DNA from: MGBC114079 sp964531385
GTDB lineage: Bacteria > Bacillota > Clostridia > Lachnospirales > CAG-274
Direction of reading: 5' to 3'
Length of the DNA: 64,000 bases
NCBI GenBank assembly: GCA_964531385.1
Contig: CAZHGC010000013.1
Location: 1 to 64,000 of the forward strand
Part shown: positions 1 through 8,536 of the stretch, piece by piece
Layout: the number at the start of each line of letters is the position of its first letter
Numbering within the stretch: the stretch's first letter is position 1
Made by a program: the position numbers and the translations under genes
Notes under the pieces: model-generated
The model's database searches: none
What the model was told of the DNA's origin: nothing
The model's input: only the letters and a program-made list of their open reading frames with translations

Positions 1-66
<66 letters not shown>

Positions 67-250
67 AAAATATTAAATTAATTCCGTCATCAACCTGACG
101 ACTTTTATAGTATACAACAAAAAAAATAATCTGTCAACACTTTTTTTAAATAAAAATTCAATTTCGAAAAAAGCACAAAAACACCCCAAACAAAAACGTT
201 TCGCCAAATGTCATCTCATAAATTTCACAGCAGAGCAAAACAAAAATTTT

Positions 251-289
251 AGACTTAACAAAAGGACAAACCCGCCTTTCGTTAAGCCT
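251..289 (-). terminator. Hairpin downstream of spoVG; related to the hairpin at 48968-49006
   Basis: The arms (251-259 and 281-289 region) form an outer stem, and a second short stem built on the CGCCTTT side lies inside. On the minus strand the stem is followed by AAAATTTTTG, so it can act as the spoVG terminator. The 39-bp element is about 77 percent identical to the hairpin at 48968-49006, with a compensatory base-pair change; see findings. Confidence 0.6.
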
Positions 290-321
290 ACAATTTTCAT
301 AAGTTCGTGTGCAACGCTGTT

Positions 322-615
322 TTAAAGGGTTGCTGCAGTTTCTTCCGAAGCCTCTTCCAAAGCCAAAGCTTCTTCATATCCTTTTAAAATAGCATCTTGA
401 AGTTTCTTTCTTGCGTCAGAATTAATAGGGTGTGCAATATCTCTAAATTCTCCGTCAGCGGTTTTTCTGCTTGGCATAGCAATAAATATGCCATTATCGC
501 CTTCAATAACTTTAATATCATGAACAGCAAATTCGTTGTCAATAGTAACTGACACAATCGCTCTCATTTTGCCTTCTTTGCTAACTCTGCGCACTCTAAC
601 GTCTGTTATTTCCAT
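322..615 (-). CDS. spoVG: SpoVG family DNA/RNA-binding regulator
   Basis: This 97-residue protein begins MEITDVRVRRV and carries the conserved core around KMRAIVSVTID and FIAMPSRKTADGEFRDIAHP, which is typical of SpoVG over its full length. SpoVG is a small nucleic-acid-binding regulator linked to sporulation septum control and to envelope and virulence regulation in Bacillota. The start at 615 is preceded by AAGGGGGC at good spacing; the frame stays open upstream but has no other ribosome site. The tail after the conserved domain is Glu/Ala-rich. In Bacillus the gene sits with glmU-prs-pth-mfd; here those genes lie elsewhere in the window. The family assignment is very secure. Confidence 0.96.
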   Translation of the reverse strand: MEITDVRVRRVSKEGKMRAIVSVTIDNEFAVHDIKVIEGDNGIFIAMPSRKTADGEFRDIAHPINSDARKKLQDAILKGYEEALALEEASEETAATL

Positions 616-1073
616 AGTAATAGCCCCCTTGGTTAAAACCAAATAAATTTTATAAGAAATTATCCAGCGAACAAAAATAAATTCCGACAAAGACATATCA
701 AATATAATTGCACACAAACCATATTTAAATTTTCATTCAAAACCGTCCAACTATTTTTGTTCAAATCAAATTTCTCGTTTTTATCACAAAAACATTCCCC
801 GTTGATAAAATGCCGCTTGCCCCGTCAAAATAACATAAAGTCTCTCTTTCGCAAATTAAGCCAAAGTACAAAAACTGAACTTTGAATTAATCGCATTTTT
901 ATCATCGAATTATTTTTTTGCAATTTATTTAAAACTCCAAAGCCAAAATATTAAGAACTGTTCGAAACATTGTAAACCCTTTTAAAAATAGCTTAAACAG
1001 ATACTCAAAAAGTCAAGCTCCGGCAACTTTAATATATTCAGCTCCAAAGAATTAAAGCAATGTCATTCTTTCG
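616..1073. other. Intergenic stretch between spoVG and glgD
   Basis: About 460 bp of AT-rich DNA without a supportable gene. It must hold the spoVG promoter (minus strand) and the end of the glgC-glgD transcript, but I see neither a consensus promoter nor a clear terminator hairpin. A 19-base string at 841-859 recurs with one mismatch at 4006-4024 in the next long intergenic gap. Confidence 0.5.
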
Positions 1074-2192
1074 TCAAATAACAGTTCCCTTCGAAATAAT
1101 AATGGGTTTTTCAGGAGTTCCAATGATTTGTTTATCATCGGAAATAACAACCTGCTTGTCAATAATTGCGTGTTCAATAACACAATTGTTGCCAATGCAC
1201 GAACCCTCCATAATTATAGAATTTTTAACGGAAGATTTTTCACCTGTATAAACTTTTCTAAACAAAACCGAATGATAAACATATCCATTTATAATACTTC
1301 CGCTTCCAACAAGAGTGTCCTTAGCTTCAGCCCCCGAATTATATTTTGCGGGCGGTTCGTCCTTTGGTTTTGTCTCAATATGCGAACCCTCTGTAAGGAA
1401 CAAATTTCTAATGTCCCTTTTAAGAAAGTCCATATTAACATCAACATACGCTTTTATGTTGTTTAATGTGTTCCAATATCCGTCATATCTATAGCCATAA
1501 ATTTTAAGCTTTCTTCTATATCTTATAATAATATCTTTAACAAGGTCATATCTTGCCTCCGAAACAACCGTTTCAAGAAGTTTAATAAGAAGAGTTCTCT
1601 TAATAACATAAATTCCAAGAGATGCAATTGTACTTTGAGGGTCAACAGGTTTTTCTTCAAAATCAATCATTCTGTTGTCCGAATCAAGTTCCATAACGCC
1701 AAAATCGTGAACATCTTTTCCCGAATTTGCCATATCTTGACACATAATTGTAATATCTGCGTTTTTTTCAACGTGATATTTAATAATATCATAATAGTCC
1801 ATTTTGTAAATCGCATCACCGGAAGCAATAACAACATAAGTTTCGTTACTCTTCGTAAGGAAGTTCAAATTTTGATAAATTGAATCTGCCGTTCCTCTAA
1901 ACCAAAAAGAATTGTCGTTTGATAAAAACGGCGTAAAAATGAACAATCCGCCTTGTTTTCTTCCCAAATCCCACCATTTTGCAGAAGACAAATGGTCGTG
2001 AAGAGAACGAGAATTAAATTGAGTAATAACAGCAACTTTTCTAATGTTGGAGTTTGCCATATTGCTCAAAGCAAAGTCAATAGCTCTGTAAGACCCGCCA
2101 ACAGGCATAGCTGAAACAGCCCTAACGTTGCAAAGGTCTTTAAGTCTTTCGTCGCTTTGTCCGCCTGCCAAAATTATACCAAGTGCTTTCAT
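1074..2192 (-). CDS. glgD: Glucose-1-phosphate adenylyltransferase subunit GlgD
   Basis: A 372-residue nucleotidyltransferase-like protein with the GlgD-type N-terminus (MKALGIILAGGQ, then AMPVGGSYRAIDFALSN), followed by a hexapeptide beta-helix tail (GSGSIINGYVYHSV, SIIMEGSCIG). In Bacillota GlgD partners GlgC to make ADP-glucose for glycogen synthesis; GlgD is usually the modulatory rather than the main catalytic subunit. Its start codon overlaps the glgC stop by 4 bp (ATGA), so the pair is translationally coupled. No other glycogen genes lie in the window. The identity is clear from the family-specific start and the partner gene. Confidence 0.93.
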   Translation of the reverse strand: MKALGIILAGGQSDERLKDLCNVRAVSAMPVGGSYRAIDFALSNMANSNIRKVAVITQFNSRSLHDHLSSAKWWDLGRKQGGLFIFTPFLSNDNSFWFRGTADSIYQNLNFLTKSNETYVVIASGDAIYKMDYYDIIKYHVEKNADITIMCQDMANSGKDVHDFGVMELDSDNRMIDFEEKPVDPQSTIASLGIYVIKRTLLIKLLETVVSEARYDLVKDIIIRYRRKLKIYGYRYDGYWNTLNNIKAYVDVNMDFLKRDIRNLFLTEGSHIETKPKDEPPAKYNSGAEAKDTLVGSGSIINGYVYHSVLFRKVYTGEKSSVKNSIIMEGSCIGNNCVIEHAIIDKQVVISDDKQIIGTPEKPIIISKGTVI

Positions 2193-3469
2193 ATGCCAAC
2201 CCCTCCAATATCGATAGTCTGTCCGCTTTCAAGCTTTCCGTCATTATACATATTAAATTCGGTTTTTCCCGAAATAACACAGTTCTTGCCAATTTTAACG
2301 TTGTCCGGAACAACCGAACCGCTTCCAATAACCGTTATTCCCGTATTATAAATTTTAGGTTTAAGTTCGTTTGGAACGTTCTCACCGCTTCCAATAACAA
2401 CGTTTTCGCCAACAATCGACTCTTCGTCAATAATGCTACGGTCAATAACCGTACCTTTTTTAATAACGCAGTCTTTCATAATTATGGAATCTTTAACAAC
2501 CGCACCCTCTTCAACAGTAACGCCCGTTCCAATAACCGAATTTTCAACAGTTCCGTAAATTTCACAACCCTCGGAAATAAGACTTCTCTTAACAACAGCG
2601 TCCGCCGAAGTATAAAGAGGAGGCTGATGCTCGCTGTTTGTATAAATCTTCCAAAAATCCTCATAAAGATTAAATTCCGGCAAAGCTTTAATAAGCTCCA
2701 TATTTGCAGCCCAATATGATTCAATCGTTCCAACGTCTTTCCAATAGTCCTTAAAACGATATGCGTAAAGAGCCTTTCCCTTGTTAAGCATAGATGGAAT
2801 AATGTGTTTTCCAAAATCGCTGTCTGGGTGAATTGCACTGTCCTCAATAAGTGCAGCCCTAAGTTCGTCCCAAGTAAATATGTAAATACCCATAGACGCA
2901 AGATTGCTCTTCGGTTTTTCAGGTTTTTCTTCAAATTCATAAATTTTGTCGTTTTCATCAGCATTCATAATGCCAAAACGGCTCGCCTCTTCAATCGGAA
3001 CCTCCAAAACAGCAATGGTAACATCGCAGTTGTTCTTTTTATGGAAATCAAGCATCTTTGAATAATCCATTTTGTAAATATGGTCACCCGATAAAATAAC
3101 AACATATTCAGGGTCGTTCGCATCAATATAAGCAATATTCTGAAATATTGCGTTTGCCGTTCCGGAATACCAATCTCCGTGCTCGCCCCCCTTAACGTGA
3201 GGAGCAAGAATAGTAACTCCTCCGTCCTTTCTGTCCAAATCCCAAGGAATACCAATTCCAATGTGTTGATTTAAACTCAACGGCTGATATTGTGTAAGAA
3301 CCCCAACAGTATCAACGCCCGAATTAACACAATTGCTCATAGGGAAATCGATAATTTTATATTTTCCCCCAAAAGCAACCGCCGGCTTTGCGTTTTTACT
3401 CGTCAAAACACCCAGTCTGCTGCCTTGCCCCCCTGCAAGAAGCATAGCCAACATTTCTTTTTTTCGCAT
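2189..3469 (-). CDS. glgC: Glucose-1-phosphate adenylyltransferase catalytic subunit GlgC
   Basis: A 426-residue ADP-glucose pyrophosphorylase that makes ADP-glucose from ATP and glucose-1-phosphate, the committed step of glycogen synthesis in the cytoplasm. The nucleotide-binding loop LLAGGQGSRLGVLT lies near residues 10-23. The later motifs IIDFPMSNCVNSG, LSGDHIYKMDY and FEEKP follow, and a left-handed beta-helix closes the protein. The start at 3469 has GGGAGG seven bases upstream; a possible start six codons earlier would place the ribosome site inside the gene. It is transcribed ahead of glgD with a 4-bp overlap. Confidence 0.96.
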   Translation of the reverse strand: MRKKEMLAMLLAGGQGSRLGVLTSKNAKPAVAFGGKYKIIDFPMSNCVNSGVDTVGVLTQYQPLSLNQHIGIGIPWDLDRKDGGVTILAPHVKGGEHGDWYSGTANAIFQNIAYIDANDPEYVVILSGDHIYKMDYSKMLDFHKKNNCDVTIAVLEVPIEEASRFGIMNADENDKIYEFEEKPEKPKSNLASMGIYIFTWDELRAALIEDSAIHPDSDFGKHIIPSMLNKGKALYAYRFKDYWKDVGTIESYWAANMELIKALPEFNLYEDFWKIYTNSEHQPPLYTSADAVVKRSLISEGCEIYGTVENSVIGTGVTVEEGAVVKDSIIMKDCVIKKGTVIDRSIIDEESIVGENVVIGSGENVPNELKPKIYNTGITVIGSGSVVPDNVKIGKNCVISGKTEFNMYNDGKLESGQTIDIGGVGI

Positions 3470-4250
3470 AAAACAACCTCCCGTCAAAATTTAGTCCATT
3501 GTTTTTATAAAAATTTCATCATAACAAAATTTGTGATAAAAAATTTTCAAAACAACAATTACAATTAATTATATTCAAAAAGAATTGCTCATACAACAAA
3601 CAATTTAACAAAAAATGTGTGCATTTTTCCAACATACAGTCAATTTAATCAAAAGCCCAAAGCAATTTGTAAATTGTTCATAATGTCGAAAAGAACAAAT
3701 CTAAATTTGTACTTTTAACCAAAAAACATCTACAGCCAACAGTAGCAAAAATCTATAAAAATAATTTTTTTAAGCTTAAACAACAAACATACCACTTTAA
3801 AATTAATTCAATTATTTTGTAACTGTAAACTTTACAATTAATATTGTATCATAATTTAGTGGAAATGTACAATAGTTTTTAAAAATTTTTTCAACCGCAT
3901 ATTTTAAATTTTGCCAAAATAGTCAAATTTTTGTTATTTTGTGAGCCAATTTTAAGCAAAAACACAATATCAGACACAATTCAACCACTATTTTAAAAAG
4001 CAAAATCTCTCTTCCGCAAATTAATAACACCCCATTTTCAGCATCTCATAAAAGAGTTTTTGTAAAAATTTTTATAAATTTGGGGTTTAAAAAAATAAAT
4101 AATATAGTATACTTATTAATAGGTAATATCGTATAGTCAAAGCAACGCTTTAACAATCAAAATCTGTTGCCAAACAAATGATATTATAAATTGCAAAAAA
4201 TCAACCAATAAACAACTGCTCAAAAAATAAATAAGAATAGAGGTACAAAA
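3470..4250. other. Long AT-rich intergenic region between divergent glgC and murC
   Basis: About 780 bp separate the two divergent genes. I find no coding region with a ribosome site and no convincing consensus promoter, although promoters for both directions must lie here. The murC-proximal part contains AT-rich tracts such as TATAGTATAC near 4107 and TATTATAA near 4180. Apart from the 19-base near-repeat at 4006-4024 (shared with 841-859), I see nothing specific in it. Confidence 0.5.
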
Positions 4251-5648
4251 ATGAATTTGTCAGATTATAAAAAAATCCACTTTGCCGGAATAGGCGGAAT
4301 AAGTATGTCGGGGCTTGCCGAAATTTTGTTAAACAATAACCATATAATAACCGGCTCCGATAATGTAAGCTCGGAAATAACAAAACATCTCGAAAGCGTC
4401 GGCGTAAAAGTTTTCATCGGGCAAAAAGCCGAAAACGTCTCCCCCGACACAAACCTGTTCGTCTACACAGCCGCCCTAAAGCCCGATAACCCCGAAATAT
4501 TGGAAGCCAAAAAACAAGGCATAAAAATAATCGACAGAGCCGAACTTTTGGGAAGTATGATGAAAAATTATACATACCCAATATCAATCTCGGGAACACA
4601 TGGCAAAACAACAACATCATCGATGATTACAGAAATTTTGCTTTCCGCAAATGCCGACCCTGCCGTAACAATCGGCGGAATGTTAACTTCAATAGGAGGA
4701 AACTATCGAATCGGAAAACATAACTACTTCGTTGTTGAAAGCTGTGAATATTGCGACAGCTTCCTAAAATTCAACCCGTTCAGTGCAATTATCTTAAATG
4801 TTGATTATGACCACGCCGACTACTTCAAAACGTTGTCACAACTCTATAATTCGTTCAACGCTTTTGCAAAAAGAATTCCGGAAAACGGCTTCCTTGTAAT
4901 AAACAGTGAAATCCCCGAAATTGAAAAAGTGTTAAACTCCGTTTCGTGCAAAATAATAAAATACGGAATAAACAACCAAAACGGTTGGAGTGCATCAAAT
5001 ATAACGTTCAACGAACTCGGCTTTCCAACATACACAGCCTTGTTAAACGGCAAAAAAGTTTGCGAAGTAACGTTAAGCGTTCCCGGAACTCACAACGTTT
5101 CAAATTCCCTCGGTGCGTTGGCTTTGTGCAATGAGCATAAAATCCCGCTCGAAAACATATTGGAAGGCTTGAAAAATTTCAAAGGCACTCACAGACGATT
5201 TGAATATAAAGGAACGTTCAACAATGTAAAAATCGTTGATGACTATGCCCACCACCCAACCGAAATAAAATCAACCCTCTCCGCCGCAAAGGCAAATAAA
5301 ATAAACAAATTGTGGTGCGTTTTCCAACCCCACACATACAGCCGAACAAAAGCATTATTGAAAGAATTTTCGGAAAGCTTCGATGATGCCGATAATATAA
5401 TTATCCTCGATATATATGCCGCAAGAGAAAAAAATGACGGAACAATAAGCTCAAAAGACCTTGTAAATTTAATAAAAGAACGAGGAAAAAATGTTCTTTA
5501 TGCCGAAAGTTTCAAACAAGCCGAAGAATATTTAATTACACATTGTAACCCACACGATTTGTTGATAACTATGGGTGCGGGAGATGTTTATTTGGTGGGA
5601 GAAAACATCTTATCCACATTATCCACAGAGTTACACACAATTAATTAA
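4251..5648 (+). CDS. murC: UDP-N-acetylmuramate--L-alanine ligase
   Basis: A 465-residue Mur ligase that adds L-alanine to UDP-MurNAc with ATP, the first peptide step of peptidoglycan precursor synthesis in the cytoplasm. The N-terminal Rossmann motif HFAGIGGISMSGLAEI is at residues 10-25, the ATP-binding GTHGKTTT at 115-122, and DDYAHHPTEI lies in the C-terminal domain. AGAGGT precedes the ATG. The length is normal. Oddly, the last twelve codons (LSTLSTELHTIN) are encoded by three consecutive DnaA-box-like 9-mers, so the 3' end of the gene doubles as the start of a DnaA-box cluster. Confidence 0.97.
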   Translation: MNLSDYKKIHFAGIGGISMSGLAEILLNNNHIITGSDNVSSEITKHLESVGVKVFIGQKAENVSPDTNLFVYTAALKPDNPEILEAKKQGIKIIDRAELLGSMMKNYTYPISISGTHGKTTTSSMITEILLSANADPAVTIGGMLTSIGGNYRIGKHNYFVVESCEYCDSFLKFNPFSAIILNVDYDHADYFKTLSQLYNSFNAFAKRIPENGFLVINSEIPEIEKVLNSVSCKIIKYGINNQNGWSASNITFNELGFPTYTALLNGKKVCEVTLSVPGTHNVSNSLGALALCNEHKIPLENILEGLKNFKGTHRRFEYKGTFNNVKIVDDYAHHPTEIKSTLSAAKANKINKLWCVFQPHTYSRTKALLKEFSESFDDADNIIILDIYAAREKNDGTISSKDLVNLIKERGKNVLYAESFKQAEEYLITHCNPHDLLITMGAGDVYLVGENILSTLSTELHTIN

Positions 5649-5652
5649 TAAC

Positions 5653-5766
5653 TTGTTCACAAAAACATAACAAACTTTTGCACAATTTAAATTTTCGAAA
5701 AAAATTTTAACACCACGAAAATATCCCTGTTTTCAGCATTTTTCGTGGTGTATTTTTTGTGAACAA
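5653..5766. repeat. 13-bp inverted repeat flanking the murC terminator
   Basis: TTGTTCACAAAAA at 5653-5665 is the exact reverse complement of 5754-5766. The murC terminator hairpin sits between the two arms, and the whole unit lies between the two DnaA-box modules. The arms contain GTTCACA, which resembles a degenerate DnaA box. Confidence 0.7.
5710..5751 (+). terminator. Terminator-like hairpin after murC
   Basis: A perfect 12-bp stem (ACACCACGAAAA at 5710-5721 with 5740-5751) encloses an 18-base loop and is followed by ATTTTTTG on the plus strand. It fits a Rho-independent terminator for murC. Confidence 0.8.
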
Positions 5767-5891
5767 TGTTTCTTCAATAAGTTATCCACATTATCCACAA
5801 AGTTACGCACAACCAAACATATGTTTATCCATTAATCCACAAACGTTGCGTTGTTCAAAAAAATTACCTAAAAAACTATTACTTTTTTTTA

Positions 5892-5920
5892 TTGTCAAGT
5901 TTTTTTGACTATGATATAAT
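5892..5920 (+). promoter_or_regulatory. Promoter for the REC-HD regulator
   Basis: A -35 TTGTCA (5892-5897) and a -10 TATAAT (5915-5920) are separated by 17 bp. The start of transcription would leave a leader of about 170 bases before the gene at 6098. DnaA boxes end about 50 bp upstream of the -35. Confidence 0.75.
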
Positions 5921-6097
5921 AATTTTAGAAAATTTTAATTTGATAAGGGCTGTTCAAAATATAAACTAATTGCTTTGTTCTCTGCCCCCAACTTAAAAAT
6001 TCTCATTTCGAATTAAAGGAAACGCCACATAACCCCCAAAAAACTTAACTCAATTTTGCTAAATCGTGGCATCGCCTAAAGAAGGGAGACAGCAAAA

Positions 6098-7129
6098 ATG
6101 CGTTCAACAATAATATGCGTAGATGACGAAAAATTACTTTTAAATATATTATATGACCAACTTGATTCGTGGTTCGGAAAACATTATACAATTGAAAAAG
6201 CTCAAACCGCAACCGAAGCCTTAACAATTCTCGATAACTGCATAAGCTCCGGAAGAGATGTTTCTGTTTTCATAAGCGATTATATAATGCCGTTAATGAA
6301 AGGTGACGAACTTCTGACAAAAGTAAAAGAGAGAGACCCAAAAATTAAACGAATTATGCTAACAGGCTATTCCGCAATAGACGGAATTGTAAATGCAATA
6401 AATAAAGCCGGAATATATCGCTATATTTCAAAACCTTGGGACGGCAAAGATTTAATGCTAACCCTCCTTGAGGCAATAAAAAGTTATGAGCAAGATAAAA
6501 TAAATTACGAATTAAGCAAAAATTATGAGTCACTCTATTATAAATATGAAAAATTATACAACGAAAAAGAAGAAAATTATGACGCTCTTTTAAAATCTTT
6601 CGCTTTGGCTTGTGACCTTCGTGACCAAGCAAAAACCAATCATTCCGAAAGAGTTGCAAAATATGCCGAAACAATCGGAAGATTAGTTTCTCTCCCCGAT
6701 GCCCAATTAAAAACATTGGTCCATTCGGCTCTTCTCCATGATGCCGGCAAACTCGCAATGAGCGATGAAGAATTGCAACATTTAAAAACAAGCAAAAAGT
6801 ATGACTCCGATTTTATATCAATGCGTTCTTTTCAGGCTAATTTTTCAACAAGAATAATTGAAAAATTAACTGCCTCAACTGATTTTGTCGAAAATGTAAA
6901 ATATCAATTCGAAACATATGACGGTGTCGGTCCGTTCAATTTAAAAGGAGAAAACATTCCCATCGGTGCAAGAATTTTGCACATAGCAAATCTCTATGAC
7001 GTTGTTTCCGCCTCAATGAAAGATTCGTCAATTGAGGAAAAAATAGCCGAATTTGTAAAACAAGGAAATACGCACCTCGACAATCAATTAACATCTCTTT
7101 TCGTTGAACAACTGAAAAAACAAAATTAA
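6098..7129 (+). CDS. Response regulator with receiver domain and degenerate HD-GYP-like output domain
   Basis: A 343-residue protein. Residues 1-120 form a receiver domain with acidic pair D9-D10, probable phosphorylation site D61 (in FISDYIMP) and K112 (in YISKPW). Residues about 120-165 look like a coiled coil. Residues 165-335 resemble an HD-GYP domain: HDAGK is at 213-217, but the usual HHE is replaced by QFE and GYP by GPF (DGVGPFNLKG). Cyclic-di-GMP hydrolysis is therefore doubtful, and it may be a signalling or binding variant. No histidine kinase is adjacent. GAAGGGAGA precedes the ATG. It sits directly behind a DnaA-box cluster. Confidence 0.85.
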   Translation: MRSTIICVDDEKLLLNILYDQLDSWFGKHYTIEKAQTATEALTILDNCISSGRDVSVFISDYIMPLMKGDELLTKVKERDPKIKRIMLTGYSAIDGIVNAINKAGIYRYISKPWDGKDLMLTLLEAIKSYEQDKINYELSKNYESLYYKYEKLYNEKEENYDALLKSFALACDLRDQAKTNHSERVAKYAETIGRLVSLPDAQLKTLVHSALLHDAGKLAMSDEELQHLKTSKKYDSDFISMRSFQANFSTRIIEKLTASTDFVENVKYQFETYDGVGPFNLKGENIPIGARILHIANLYDVVSASMKDSSIEEKIAEFVKQGNTHLDNQLTSLFVEQLKKQN

Positions 7130-7158
7130 ATACAACCTACATACAAAAATTAAAAACC

Positions 7159-7192
7159 AAAAGAGGGTGTGATTTTTTCACACCCTCTTTTT
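7159..7192. terminator. Bidirectional terminator between the REC-HD gene and recA
   Basis: A perfect stem AAAAGAGGGTGTGA (7159-7172) pairs with 7179-7192 around a 6-base loop. It has T-runs on the plus side and A-runs on the other, so it can end both converging transcripts. Confidence 0.88.
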
Positions 7193-7217
7193 TCCAAAAA
7201 TCCAAATTATAAAATTC

Positions 7218-8471
7218 TTATTCTTCGTTTATAATAATGTCGCTTGTATCATCATCAAATTCGCCAAATTCCGCATCAAAATCTTCGTCAATGGCGTCTT
7301 CGTCCTCCAAATCCGAAAGCTTTAAAGGCTCATCATCTGATAAAGATGCAACACTTCCTTTTTTGCTCTCCGGCTCCGGCTCTTCAACTCTTTCCCTGTG
7401 CTCCATTTCGTCAAGAGTGTCAAGGTCATAATGCTTTCTAACTGCGTTTTCAATTTCAAGCGAAATTTCAGGATTTTCCTGAAGATATTTCTTTGCGTTT
7501 TCTCGACCTTGCCCAATTCTCGTCTCGTTGTAAGAATACCACGAACCACTCTTATTAACAATTCCAAGCTCGGCACTAAGGTCAAGAATGTCTCCCTCGT
7601 GAGAAATTCCTTTTCCATACATAATGTCAAATTCAATAACTTTAAACGGCGGAGAAACCTTGTTTTTCGCAATTTTAACTTTCGTTCTGCTTCCAATAAC
7701 TTCCGAACCAACTTTGAGATATTCACTTCTCCTAACGTCAATTCGAATACTTGCGTAAAATTTCAAAGCACGACCGCCCGTAGTTGTTTCGCTCGGGCCA
7801 TACATAGCCGCCGTTCCAATGTTTGCACGAAGTTGGTTAATAAAAATAACAACACAATCACTTTTGCTGATAATACCCGTAAGCTTACGAAGAGCCTGTG
7901 ACATAAGCCTTGCCTGCAAGCCCATATGCGAATCGCCCATTTCTCCGTTTATCTCTGCCTTTGGAACAAGTGCCGCAACAGAGTCAACAATAATTATATC
8001 AACAGCCCCCGAACGAACCATAGTTTCGGTAATTTCAAGAGCTTGCTCGCCGTCGTCCGGCTGAGAAACATAAAGCTCGTCAATGTTAACACCAAGATTT
8101 TGTGCATAAACAGGGTCAAGAGCATGCTCCGCATCAACAAATGCCGCAACTCCGCCCATTTTTTGAGCCTCTGCAACCATATGAAGAGCAAGAGTTGTTT
8201 TTCCCGAAGATTCCGGACCATAAACCTCAATAATTCTTCCTCTCGGAATACCACCAATTCCAATGGCAATGTCAAGACTCAAACAACCTGTCGGAATAGC
8301 TCTGATATTAAGGTTTTTTGTGCTTTCACCAAGCTTCATAACCGCCCCTTTTCCAAATTGCTTTTCAATTTGTGCAAGTGCGTTTTTAAGTGACTCCGCT
8401 TTCCCCTCAGGGGTTGAAATATCAATGCCCTTTTCTTTCGGGCTTGCCTTTTTTTTCTTATCGTCAGCCAT
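7218..8471 (-). CDS. recA: Recombinase RecA with a long acidic C-terminus
   Basis: A 417-residue DNA strand-exchange ATPase central to homologous recombination and the SOS response. Walker A GPESSGKTT is at residues 85-93, followed by the YVSQPDDGEQALEI and NQLRANIG regions typical of RecA. Bacterial RecA is usually about 340-355 residues; here roughly 60 extra C-terminal residues are strongly acidic (EDEDAIDEDFDAEFGEFDDD). AGGAGG precedes the ATG. It is the last gene of the probable operon folD-rimO-pgsA-cinA-recA, and cinA-recA linkage is common in Gram-positive bacteria. No SOS box was recognised, since the promoter is probably far upstream. Confidence 0.98.
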   Translation of the reverse strand: MADDKKKKASPKEKGIDISTPEGKAESLKNALAQIEKQFGKGAVMKLGESTKNLNIRAIPTGCLSLDIAIGIGGIPRGRIIEVYGPESSGKTTLALHMVAEAQKMGGVAAFVDAEHALDPVYAQNLGVNIDELYVSQPDDGEQALEITETMVRSGAVDIIIVDSVAALVPKAEINGEMGDSHMGLQARLMSQALRKLTGIISKSDCVVIFINQLRANIGTAAMYGPSETTTGGRALKFYASIRIDVRRSEYLKVGSEVIGSRTKVKIAKNKVSPPFKVIEFDIMYGKGISHEGDILDLSAELGIVNKSGSWYSYNETRIGQGRENAKKYLQENPEISLEIENAVRKHYDLDTLDEMEHRERVEEPEPESKKGSVASLSDDEPLKLSDLEDEDAIDEDFDAEFGEFDDDTSDIIINEE

Positions 8472-8536
8472 AATTTCCTCCTAAAATAAAATAATAACTT
8501 TTCAAATTTAAAATTCCGTTGCAAAAAAAACAGCTC

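Larger units (their letters stand above)
5610..5841 (+). promoter_or_regulatory. DnaA-box cluster with a duplicated 31-bp module
   Basis: TTATCCACA, the consensus DnaA box, occurs at 5610-5618, 5619-5627, 5782-5790 and 5791-5799. Each tandem pair is followed after 3 bases by a weaker box (TTACACACA at 5631-5639, TTACGCACA at 5803-5811). The two 31-bp modules differ at only two positions and are 172 bp apart. Degenerate boxes follow at 5825-5841. The first module is the 3' end of murC; the second lies 5' of the response-regulator promoter. What the cluster does (DnaA titration, gene control or replication) is inference. Confidence 0.75.

Noticed and set aside
841..4024. 19-base near repeat (841-859 and 4006-4024)
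   Set aside because: One mismatch over 19 AT-rich bases in two intergenic gaps is not enough to claim an element; no symmetry or conserved position relative to a gene.
5610..5920. Chromosomal replication origin at the DnaA-box cluster
   Set aside because: No dnaA, dnaN, rpmH or gyrB nearby, and the plus strand stays C-rich on both sides, so the skew does not change here.
5921..6097. Possible cyclic-di-GMP riboswitch in the leader of the REC-HD gene
   Set aside because: The leader is about 170 bases, but I find neither the GGCAAACC-type core nor the paired stems of that class; only scattered similarity.
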